Assembly (NCBI GenBank): GCA_024102665.1
Contig: JAGFJP010000100.1
Location: 19,235 to 83,234, forward strand
From: Thiogranum sp.
GTDB taxonomy: Bacteria; Pseudomonadota; Gammaproteobacteria; DSM-19610
Length of the DNA: 64,000 bases
Direction: 5' to 3'
The translations under genes were made by a program, and so were the position numbers. Within the stretch, counting starts at the first letter, position 1. The number at the start of each line of letters is the position of its first letter. This document shows, piece by piece, positions 57,552-64,000 of this stretch. Under the pieces are notes generated by a model. The model made no database searches, had not been told where the DNA came from, and worked only from the letters and a program-made list of their open reading frames with translations.

Positions 57552-57797
57552 TCACTCCGTCGCGGGGTTTTGATTGACCGGGTGCTGCGCGGGATAAATG
57601 CCATGCGGTTTCAGTTCGCCGGTGGCGATTGCCAGCATCAGCAATGCAAAAAGCGAGACCGACAAGGCAATGCGCACGGTCAGCGCCCTGGCGGTTCTGT
57701 CCGTTTTGCCCTTGTCTCTCACCAGGTAAAACATGCCGCTGGCGAGGCTCAGGACGATCAGCGCCAGCACAACGACGGCAACAACTTTGATAATCAT
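57552..57797 (-). CDS. DUF2909 small membrane protein
   Basis: 81 aa, two membrane helices (VVAVVVLALIVLSLASGMFYL and VRIALSVSLFALLMLAIA), the second followed by GELKPHGIYP. This is the twin-transmembrane DUF2909 type found between coxC and SURF1. The frame is open upstream but ATG 57797 gives the family N-terminus. It runs opposite to the cox genes and divergent from SURF1. Confidence 0.82.
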   Translation of the reverse strand: MIIKVVAVVVLALIVLSLASGMFYLVRDKGKTDRTARALTVRIALSVSLFALLMLAIATGELKPHGIYPAQHPVNQNPATE

Positions 57798-57884
57798 TGG
57801 GAGTCTGCCCGATATCCGATATTGCGAGTATAGGGTAAGCAGATTTCGCTTGCGAGGCCGGGATGCGCTGCGTAGGCTGCGCGC

Positions 57885-58601
57885 ATGCGTTTTGGCAGTC
57901 TGGAATTCACTCCCGGCCGTTGGCCGACACTCGTAACCGCGCTGTTGTTGGGGCTTTTGACTTCGCTCGGTTTCTGGCAGCTGGATCGCGCCGAGCAGAC
58001 GCGCGCTCTGCTCGGCAAGTACAGTCAGAAGGCACAGACCGTGATCCAGCTGGAACCACACCTGTCAGGGTTCGGCGAGCTGCAGTTCCAGTGGGCGGAA
58101 GCATCCGGCAGCTATGACAACGATCACCAGTTCCTGCTGGACAATATGACTCACAATGGGCGGGTCGGTTATCATGTGCTGACGCCATTGCGGTTGCGCG
58201 GATCCGGTGTCGGTGTGCTGGTAAATCGCGGCTGGATTCCCATCGGGGCGACGCGTGCGCAGTTGCCTGATCCTGAAGTCGGCGAATTGCCGCGCCGCGT
58301 TTCAGGGCGACTCAGGCTTCCAGCGACCGAAACCTTTATGCTCGGTGCAGAACAGCCGCGCGAGGTGTGGCCGTACCGCATACAACGCATCCGGATCTCC
58401 GATCTTGAAAGAGAGCTGGGGTATCCCTTGCTGCCGGTTGTCCTGCTGCTGGACGAGCAGCAGGAAGACGGATTCGCAAGAGAGTGGAGGCCGGTCAGAT
58501 ATGGACCTGAACGCAATATCGGATACGCCGTCCAATGGTTCGGCCTGGCGCTGGTGCTGCTCATCATTTACCTTGTAGTGAATACCCGCAAAGTGACCTG
58601 A
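57885..58601 (+). CDS. SURF1 family cytochrome oxidase assembly protein
   Basis: 238 aa. Two membrane helices at the ends (LVTALLLGLLTSLGFWQLDR; WFGLALVLLIIYLVVNTRK) flank the periplasmic domain with GYHVLTPLRL, VLVNRGWIP and a proline/aromatic-rich Y.IQ.I segment. SURF1 proteins assist heme A insertion into subunit I. Confidence 0.93.
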   Translation: MRFGSLEFTPGRWPTLVTALLLGLLTSLGFWQLDRAEQTRALLGKYSQKAQTVIQLEPHLSGFGELQFQWAEASGSYDNDHQFLLDNMTHNGRVGYHVLTPLRLRGSGVGVLVNRGWIPIGATRAQLPDPEVGELPRRVSGRLRLPATETFMLGAEQPREVWPYRIQRIRISDLERELGYPLLPVVLLLDEQQEDGFAREWRPVRYGPERNIGYAVQWFGLALVLLIIYLVVNTRKVT

Positions 58602-58604
58602 TCT

Positions 58605-59228
58605 ATGACTGAAATCGATACCGCGCCCGTTGGCCGCTCCCGGCTGGCGCTCGTTTTGCTCTTCGCGATATTCGCCGCGCCGGTGATCCTGGCATGGCTG
58701 GTATTCTATGTGTTCCCGGAATGGCAACCCTCCGGCACCACCAATCATGGTCAGCTGGTGGAGCCCGTGCGTCCACTGCCGGGCTTTGAGCTGGAGACGG
58801 TTGCCGACGGCACCATCGACGAAACGTTCCTGCGCGGGAAATGGACCCTGGTTTACTGGTCAGGCGGCGCCTGCGATGACGACTGCATGCAGCAGTTGTT
58901 CACGCTGCGACAGGTCCGCCTGGCACAGGGCAAGAACATCGACCGTCTGCAGCGCCTGATGCTGTGGGCGGAACGGGATGGAACCGGCGGCGGCACGGAT
59001 ACCGTCCAGCAACATTACCCCGGCCTGGTCATAGCGCCGGTGACTGCCGCCGAACACAGTCAGCTGCTCGAGGTTTTCGCGCTGGACGACGCGGACGTTC
59101 TCACTGCCCGGCGTGCCTACCTGGTGGATCCGCTGGGCAACCTGATGATGCTCTGGCAACCCGGGGATGATCCGGCGGGCATTATCAAGGACCTCGAAAA
59201 ACTCTTAAAATGGTCGGGATTGGGTTAA
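58605..59228 (+). CDS. Membrane-anchored thioredoxin-like protein, Sco-related
   Basis: 207 aa. One N-terminal helix (LALVLLFAIFAAPVILAWLV) then a thioredoxin-like domain with WTLVYWSGGACDDDCMQQLF, a CxxxC pair in the position of the Sco copper site, and VDPLGNLMMLWQPGDDP. The pattern matches the oxidase-assembly proteins placed before cox15/ctaB. It starts 3 bp after SURF1. Confidence 0.83.
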   Translation: MTEIDTAPVGRSRLALVLLFAIFAAPVILAWLVFYVFPEWQPSGTTNHGQLVEPVRPLPGFELETVADGTIDETFLRGKWTLVYWSGGACDDDCMQQLFTLRQVRLAQGKNIDRLQRLMLWAERDGTGGGTDTVQQHYPGLVIAPVTAAEHSQLLEVFALDDADVLTARRAYLVDPLGNLMMLWQPGDDPAGIIKDLEKLLKWSGLG

Positions 59229-59283
59229 AATACCGCGACGATAAATACCGGCGCCAGCGAGCCGGAGAGGGTTGGAAATCAGC

Positions 59284-60192
59284 ATGAGTTATTCTCTGAC
59301 AGCCGGCGTGGCAGGGCAGTGGCGGGATTATCTCGGTGTTTGCAAGCTCAAAGTCGTTGCCTTGATCGTATTCACCGCGCTGGTCGGAATGTTTCTCTCT
59401 GTGCCCGGTATGGTGCCCTGGTCCGCGCTGATTTTCGGTACGCTGGGTATCGGCATGGCCGCGGCATCGGCCGCCGCCATCAACCACGTTGTGGATCAGC
59501 ACGCGGATGCCCGCATGGCTCGCACCCGCAATCGCCCGGTAGCCAGCGGCCATCTTACCGGGCGCAACTGCCTGACTTTCGCGCTGCTGCTGGGGGCCGC
59601 GGCGATGTGGATCCTGGTCCAGTTTGTCAATCCCCTGACCGCGCTGCTCACCTTTATTTCCCTCATCGGCTATGCAGTGATATACACCCTGTATCTGAAG
59701 CGCGCGACACCGCAAAATATCGTCATTGGCGGAGCAGCCGGAGCCGCGCCACCGGTGCTGGGCTGGACAGCTGTAACGGGTACTGTCGACCCCAATGCCC
59801 TGCTGCTGTTTCTGATTATCTTTGTCTGGACGCCGCCGCATTTCTGGGCGCTGGCGATCCACCGTCGCAACGAGTATGCCAAGGTTGATATTCCCATGCT
59901 GCCGGTCACGCACGGCGTCAACTTTACCCGGTTGCAGGTGCTGCTTTATACGATTCTGCTGGTGGTGGTGACGCTGCTGCCGTTTGTGACGCGTATGAGC
60001 GGGTGGCTGTATCTGGCGGGCGCGCTCGGTCTCGGCGGCGGCTTTCTCTATCATGCCTGGATGCTGATGCGCGACGAAAGCGGCAAGCAGGCGATGAAAA
60101 CGTTCGGATACTCCATCGTCTACCTCATGGCCCTGTTCGCCTTTCTGCTTGTCGATCACTATGTTCCGCATGTGATCGCCCATCTCGGCTAG
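59284..60192 (+). CDS. ctaB: Protoheme IX farnesyltransferase (heme O synthase)
   Basis: 302 aa, multi-helix UbiA-type prenyltransferase. The motifs are [21 protein letters not shown] (split: [20 protein letters not shown]) and [28 protein letters not shown]. It makes heme O from protoheme. Heme A synthase (ctaA/cox15), which would convert heme O to A, is not adjacent. ATG 59284 is preferred over TTG 59272. Confidence 0.95.
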   Translation: MSYSLTAGVAGQWRDYLGVCKLKVVALIVFTALVGMFLSVPGMVPWSALIFGTLGIGMAAASAAAINHVVDQHADARMARTRNRPVASGHLTGRNCLTFALLLGAAAMWILVQFVNPLTALLTFISLIGYAVIYTLYLKRATPQNIVIGGAAGAAPPVLGWTAVTGTVDPNALLLFLIIFVWTPPHFWALAIHRRNEYAKVDIPMLPVTHGVNFTRLQVLLYTILLVVVTLLPFVTRMSGWLYLAGALGLGGGFLYHAWMLMRDESGKQAMKTFGYSIVYLMALFAFLLVDHYVPHVIAHLG

Positions 60193-60320
60193 TTGCCCCC
60201 CGATCTGCGTCGCGTGGTGCCGCAGGCCGGACCGGCAACGCGCTCCACCCCCGATGTTGATATTCTCCGCGCCCCGGGCTTAGTATGCTCTCGAGGCGCG
60301 CGATATCGTCGCCAGCCTGG

Positions 60321-60363
60321 ATTTCTCACCGCCGTTCGTCGCAGTGGAAGGACGGTGAGAAAT
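60321..60363. repeat. Perfect 11-bp inverted repeat before the LuxR-type gene
   Basis: ATTTCTCACCG (60321-60331) and CGGTGAGAAAT (60353-60363) are exact reverse complements, separated by 21 bp. The right arm ends 8 bp before the ribosome-binding site (GGAGG, 60371-60375). It may be an operator or a leader-RNA hairpin. Confidence 0.6.
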
Positions 60364-60382
60364 GCGTACTGGAGGTGGCTTG

Positions 60383-60895
60383 ATGAACGGGATACTCGAG
60401 GAATCGTTAAGTGCGGGCAACGTCGCGGTCTGCGTCAAGGACGCCGATAAAAACGTCCTGATGCAAAATGAGCAATGCCGCCGCATTTGCGGTGAATGCG
60501 TGGGAGAAACCTGTGAGCGCGGCTGTATGGAATTATATGCCAGCGATGACGCCCAGCAATGGAAAGACTGGGGGAGCCGGGTCTACAAACACAGCTACAT
60601 ACACGGCAAATTTTTCGATGTCACACTGCTTTGCAGTACGGATTCCATCATAACCTTTCTGCAGCCGCTGGAAGAAAAGTACGACATGGCAATGGCTTAC
60701 TACCGCGACAAAGGCCTCACCAGTCGCGAAACGGAAGTCGTCTCCCTGACGATCCGTGGCGTATCCAATACCGAAATATGCAAAGAGCTGTCTATCACCC
60801 GTGCCACGTTAAGAACGCATCTGAACAATATTTATCATAAATTCCGCGATCTCGGCGAGTCGCCGGAGTTCATCCCCGCCGCGCGAACGCGCTGA
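60383..60895 (+). CDS. LuxR-type transcriptional regulator with N-terminal cysteine cluster
   Basis: 170 aa. The N-terminal part is PAS-like (AVCVKDADKNVLMQNEQC) with Cys at 17, 32, 36, 39, 44 and 48, giving a C-x3-C-x2-C-x4-C-x3-C pattern. The C-terminal domain (about 111-155) is a LuxR/GerE helix-turn-helix (LTSRETEVVSLTIRGVSNTE, then LSITRATLRTHLNNIYHKF). The Cys set suggests a metal or Fe-S redox/gas sensor, an inference. ATG 60383 is chosen because GGAGG lies 7 nt upstream. Confidence 0.82.
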   Translation: MNGILEESLSAGNVAVCVKDADKNVLMQNEQCRRICGECVGETCERGCMELYASDDAQQWKDWGSRVYKHSYIHGKFFDVTLLCSTDSIITFLQPLEEKYDMAMAYYRDKGLTSRETEVVSLTIRGVSNTEICKELSITRATLRTHLNNIYHKFRDLGESPEFIPAARTR

Positions 60896-60949
60896 TCCGC
60901 CACGACGATTCGCGCGGGCGTTTTCTGCAAGGTTGCCTGTTCCCCTTTC

Positions 60950-60963
60950 TTGATCCACGTCAA
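60950..60963 (+). promoter_or_regulatory. FNR/Anr-like box upstream of the GT8-like genes
   Basis: TTGAT-CCAC-GTCAA, one base from the TTGAT-N4-ATCAA consensus. It is in the gap between the LuxR-type gene and the first glycosyltransferase-like gene. If centred at -41.5, transcription would start near 60998. Confidence 0.55.
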
Positions 60964-61081
60964 GGAAACCGGTGCTTCTCTCATGTTCGAATGCCGCATT
61001 TCTCTACCCGGATAGAGCGGGACAGGTCAGGCCGTGCGTCGATCCGGCGCGCGGCTGCAGTTGCAGAGGAGGGCTTCGCGT

Positions 61082-61993
61082 ATGGAGCATTGCGTTTTTA
61101 TTCACACCAATCACAAGCAGATCGTCGGCGCCCATGTTGCTCAATACGCGCTGCGCAGATACTCGCATCACAATGACAGATTCGACGTCAAAATCATCGA
61201 ACTCAAGGATTACCCCTTCTTCAGCGCCCGCGAAGGCCAGCTTTACCTGCGCGACGGGATGAAGCGGCGCTGGCTGAACAACGATCTGCAGTCCTTTACG
61301 CCGCTGCGTTTCATGCCGCCGGAACTGATGAACTACGCGGGTCGCGCGGTGGTGATCGATCCCGACATTTTCGCCGTATCCGATGTCTGGGACCTGCTGA
61401 ATCGCGATATGCAGGGCAAGGCTATCATGTGCCGTCCACGGACCGGAACCAAGGGACGCTTCGACCGCTGCCTCGCCAGCAGCGTCATGCTGCTTGATAA
61501 CGCGAAACTCAGGCACTGGCAAGTGGAGGAAAATTTCGGCGAGATGTTTGAATTCCGGCGCGACTACATGAACTGGATCTGCCTGAAGACAGAGCCGCGC
61601 GAAACCATCGGCCTGTTCGAGAACGAATGGAACGATTTCGATCGCCTTACGCCGCAAACGCGCATGCTGCATACCACCAAACGCAAAACCCAGCCCTGGA
61701 AGACCGGATTGCCCATCGACCACCGGCCGAGAGAAAAATATCCGTTCTTCCCGCCCCTGGCGTGGGTGATGAAGGCACGACGCAAACTGTTCGGCGAATA
61801 CGCGTTTCTCGGGCATTACAGGCCGCATCCCGATCCCAACCAGGAAAAGCTTTTCTTCGGCCTGTTAAAGGAATGCGTGGAAAAAGGCATCGTCACCGAA
61901 ACCATGGTGCGTGAACAGATGAATCAGAATCACGTGCGTCACGACGCTTTCGAAATACTGGACCGTACGCCGCCGCTTGCGCCCGCAGCCTGA
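61082..61993 (+). CDS. GT8-like glycosyltransferase (paralogue 1)
   Basis: 303 aa. The N-terminal HCVFIHTNHKQIVGA is a nucleotide-binding-like beta-strand; DPD at 93-95 (VVIDPDIFAVSDVWDLL) is a probable DxD metal motif, and MLHTTKRKTQPWKTGLP resembles the HxGxxKPW motif of GT8. The C-terminal block ends NHVRHDAFEILDRTPPLA. ATG 61082 has GAGGAGGG upstream. No signal or membrane segment. Donor and acceptor are unknown. Confidence 0.75.
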   Translation: MEHCVFIHTNHKQIVGAHVAQYALRRYSHHNDRFDVKIIELKDYPFFSAREGQLYLRDGMKRRWLNNDLQSFTPLRFMPPELMNYAGRAVVIDPDIFAVSDVWDLLNRDMQGKAIMCRPRTGTKGRFDRCLASSVMLLDNAKLRHWQVEENFGEMFEFRRDYMNWICLKTEPRETIGLFENEWNDFDRLTPQTRMLHTTKRKTQPWKTGLPIDHRPREKYPFFPPLAWVMKARRKLFGEYAFLGHYRPHPDPNQEKLFFGLLKECVEKGIVTETMVREQMNQNHVRHDAFEILDRTPPLAPAA

Positions 61994-62024
61994 GCCCGCA
62001 GCGCCGCACAGGGGGAGAGAGTCA

Positions 62025-62933
62025 ATGCAGCACTGTGTCTTTATTCATACCAATCACAAGCAGATCGTGGGTGCATTGGTATCCGCCTGGTCGATGCGCA
62101 GGAACTCGGCGCATGCCGACAGGTTCGACGTCAGAATCGTCCAGCACAAGGACTTCCCCTTCATGCAGGAGCGCGAAGGGCAGATGTACCTTCGGGATGG
62201 TGCCAGGCGTCGCTGGCTCAACGATGACCTGCAATCGTTCACGCCATTGCGCTTTACGGCGCCCGAGTTGATGAATTACACCGGCCGCGCCGTGATGGTC
62301 GATCCCGATGTATTCGCGGTCGGCGACGTATGGGAGCTTTTTACGCGCGATATGTCGGGCAAGGCACTCATGTGTCGCACCCGTTCCAGCAAACCCGGCG
62401 AGACATCCGGGTGTCTGGCTTCCAGCGCCATGCTGCAGGACTGCGCGAAATTGCCGCACTGGCAGTTCCGCAAGCAGTTCGATGAAATGTTCGAATTCAG
62501 GCGCGACTACAAGAACTGGATCTGCCTTCGCACCGAGCCGCGGGACACCATCGGCCTGCTGGAGCACGAATGGAACAGTTTCGACAGGCTCGATGAGCAA
62601 ACCCGAATGCTGCACAACACCAAGCGCAAGACGCAACCCTGGAAAGCCGGTCTGCCTGTGGACTTCAGACCTCCGGAAACGTTCCGATGGTTTCCGCCAC
62701 GCGGCTGGTTGCAGCACGCGCGGCGATCGCTTTTCGGAGAGTACGGGCTGATGGGGCATTATCGGCCACACCCCGACCCCCGCCAGGAACAGTTCTTCTT
62801 CGGCTTGCTGAAGGAGTGTATCGAGGCGGGTGTCGTCAGCGAAGACATGATCCGCGAGCAAATGGCCAGTAACCACGTGCGGCACGATGCTTTCGAAGTG
62901 CTGGATCGCACACCGCCGCTGGCGCACGCCTGA
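62025..62933 (+). CDS. GT8-like glycosyltransferase (paralogue 2)
   Basis: 302 aa, the most divergent of the three by eye (MVDPDVFAVGDVWELF; DPD conserved). It shares IHTNHKQIVGA, DGARRRWLNDDLQSFTPLRF, HNTKRKTQPWKAGLP and NHVRHDAFEVLDRTPP with its neighbours. GGGGGAGAGA lies before ATG 62025, 31 bp after paralogue 1. Confidence 0.75.
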   Translation: MQHCVFIHTNHKQIVGALVSAWSMRRNSAHADRFDVRIVQHKDFPFMQEREGQMYLRDGARRRWLNDDLQSFTPLRFTAPELMNYTGRAVMVDPDVFAVGDVWELFTRDMSGKALMCRTRSSKPGETSGCLASSAMLQDCAKLPHWQFRKQFDEMFEFRRDYKNWICLRTEPRDTIGLLEHEWNSFDRLDEQTRMLHNTKRKTQPWKAGLPVDFRPPETFRWFPPRGWLQHARRSLFGEYGLMGHYRPHPDPRQEQFFFGLLKECIEAGVVSEDMIREQMASNHVRHDAFEVLDRTPPLAHA

Positions 62934-62950
62934 GTTCCGGGGAACAGACG

Positions 62951-63865
62951 ATGGATTACTGCGTTTTTATTCACACCAACCACAAGCAGATCGTCGGTGC
63001 GCTCGTGGCGGAGTACGCATTGCGCCGCAATTCCCGTAACAATGACAAATTCGACGTGCGGATTATCGAGCACAGGAATTATCCTTTCTTTCAGGAACGC
63101 GAAGGGCAGCTGTATCTGCGTGACGGTGTAAAGCGGCCCTGGTTTAACGATGATCTGCAATCATTCACGCCGCTGCGCTTCATGCCGCCCGAGTTGATGG
63201 GGTACCAGGGACGCTCCGTGGTAATCGATCCGGACATCTTCGCGGTCGGCGATGTCTGGGAACTGCTGTCGCGGGATATGCAGGGAAAAGCGATCATGTG
63301 CCGCCCGCGGTCAGGGCCGAAAGGCGTCATCGACCGTTGCCTGGCAAGCAGTGTCATGTTGCTGGATAACACGCAGCTGACGCACTGGAAAGTCGAGCAG
63401 CAGTTCGCTGAATTGTTCAGTTTCGAGCGCGATTACCAGCCATGGATCTGCCTCAAGCTCGAGCCGCGTGAATCGATCGGCCTGTTCGAGAACGAATGGA
63501 ACGATTTCGACAGGCTCGACGACAGGACAAAGATGATCCACAACACGCGACGCCGGACCCAGCCCTGGAAGGCCGGGCTGCCGATCGACTGGAGACCGGC
63601 GGAAACATTCCGTCTGTTCCCGCCGCTAGGCTGGTTGATGCGCGCGAGACGGCACCTGTTCGGCGAATATGCCTTGCTGGGTCGCTACAAGCCGCATCCG
63701 GATCCCGCGCAGGAACGGTTTTTCTTTGGCTTGTTGAAAGAGTGCCTGGAGAAAGGCATCGTCAGCGAGGATATGATCCGCTCCCAGATGTCCCGCAATC
63801 ATGTGCGGCATGACGCTTTCGAAGTGCTGGATCGTACCCCGAGACTGGCAGGCGCTTGGAAATGA
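62951..63865 (+). CDS. GT8-like glycosyltransferase (paralogue 3)
   Basis: 304 aa. Same layout: DYCVFIHTNHKQIVGALVAE, DPD motif in VVIDPDIFAVGDVWELL, IHNTRRRTQPWKAGLP, and NHVRHDAFEVLDRTP. Closer to paralogue 1 than to 2 by inspection. It starts 17 bp after paralogue 2; after its stop no further gene is visible to the window end (63866-64000). Confidence 0.75.
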   Translation: MDYCVFIHTNHKQIVGALVAEYALRRNSRNNDKFDVRIIEHRNYPFFQEREGQLYLRDGVKRPWFNDDLQSFTPLRFMPPELMGYQGRSVVIDPDIFAVGDVWELLSRDMQGKAIMCRPRSGPKGVIDRCLASSVMLLDNTQLTHWKVEQQFAELFSFERDYQPWICLKLEPRESIGLFENEWNDFDRLDDRTKMIHNTRRRTQPWKAGLPIDWRPAETFRLFPPLGWLMRARRHLFGEYALLGRYKPHPDPAQERFFFGLLKECLEKGIVSEDMIRSQMSRNHVRHDAFEVLDRTPRLAGAWK

Positions 63866-64000
63866 TGCGTTCGATGCAATCCGGCTTCCTTGTAACACGG
63901 CACGCGTGGAATGTCTGAGCCGGCGTTGCCACGGCGACCCCGGCTGCCGCGACCACTCGCGGCGCCTTTGTCGCTGCTGCCGACCTCGATACATTCAGGC

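Overview
The window is chromosomal DNA of a Gammaproteobacterium with moderately high GC (roughly 55-60% by eye). The evidence is a set of classical gammaproteobacterial neighbourhoods: mrcA divergent from pilM, yicC-gmk-rpoZ-spoT-ridA-recG, ubiC-ubiA, comF divergent from a bioBFHCD operon with a BirA-type operator, and a caa3-type cytochrome oxidase operon. The species cannot be named from the sequence. No rRNA, tRNA, CRISPR array, insertion sequence or prophage was seen.

Layout. 1-20.2 kb is housekeeping: the 5' part of pilM (cut by the window edge), penicillin-binding protein 1A, purT, a malic enzyme, a secreted nuclease and L31, DUF3135, a Rho antiterminator / CPXCG protein / HemW group, rdgB, rph, a PP2C phosphatase and Ser/Thr kinase pair, then yicC, gmk, rpoZ, a clear terminator, spoT, ridA and recG. 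20.2-23.7 kb holds a membrane protein that looks like an M48 peptidase without its zinc site, ubiC, ubiA and a small membrane protein.

23.7-46.0 kb is the unusual part. A tightly overlapping minus-strand operon (23.7-32.5 kb) encodes an AgmX/PglI-type TonB-like protein, two ExbD-like proteins, one ExbB/TolQ-like protein, a small secreted protein, three TPR proteins (two of them lipoproteins) and a secreted coiled-coil protein. This gene content (one ExbB, two ExbD, AgmX-like, several TPR envelope proteins) recalls the Agl-Glt machinery of Myxococcus. It is followed on the same strand by an ApbE / DUF3570 / DUF4266 / TlpA-thioredoxin group, two outer-membrane barrels (one with an SH3b domain), and a lipoprotein resembling hydrazine synthase alpha with two CxxCH motifs. 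Divergent from that gene lie three plus-strand genes for a secreted CxxCH protein, a CxxCH plus LamG lipoprotein and a Tat-exported DUF1501-like protein. I read 23.7-46 kb as an envelope and extracytoplasmic-redox island; its physiological role cannot be deduced from the sequence.

46.1-51.8 kb is the biotin locus: comF, a BirA operator, a small membrane protein and bioB, F, H, C, D. 52.6-60.2 kb is the aerobic terminal-oxidase operon (DUF2244, coxB with a fused cytochrome c domain, coxA, a 34-residue protein, ctaG, coxC, terminator, DUF2909, SURF1, an Sco-like thioredoxin protein, ctaB). No heme A synthase gene is present among them. 60.4-63.9 kb has a LuxR-type regulator with a cysteine cluster, an FNR/Anr-like box and three tandem paralogous GT8-like genes, after which no gene is visible to the window end.
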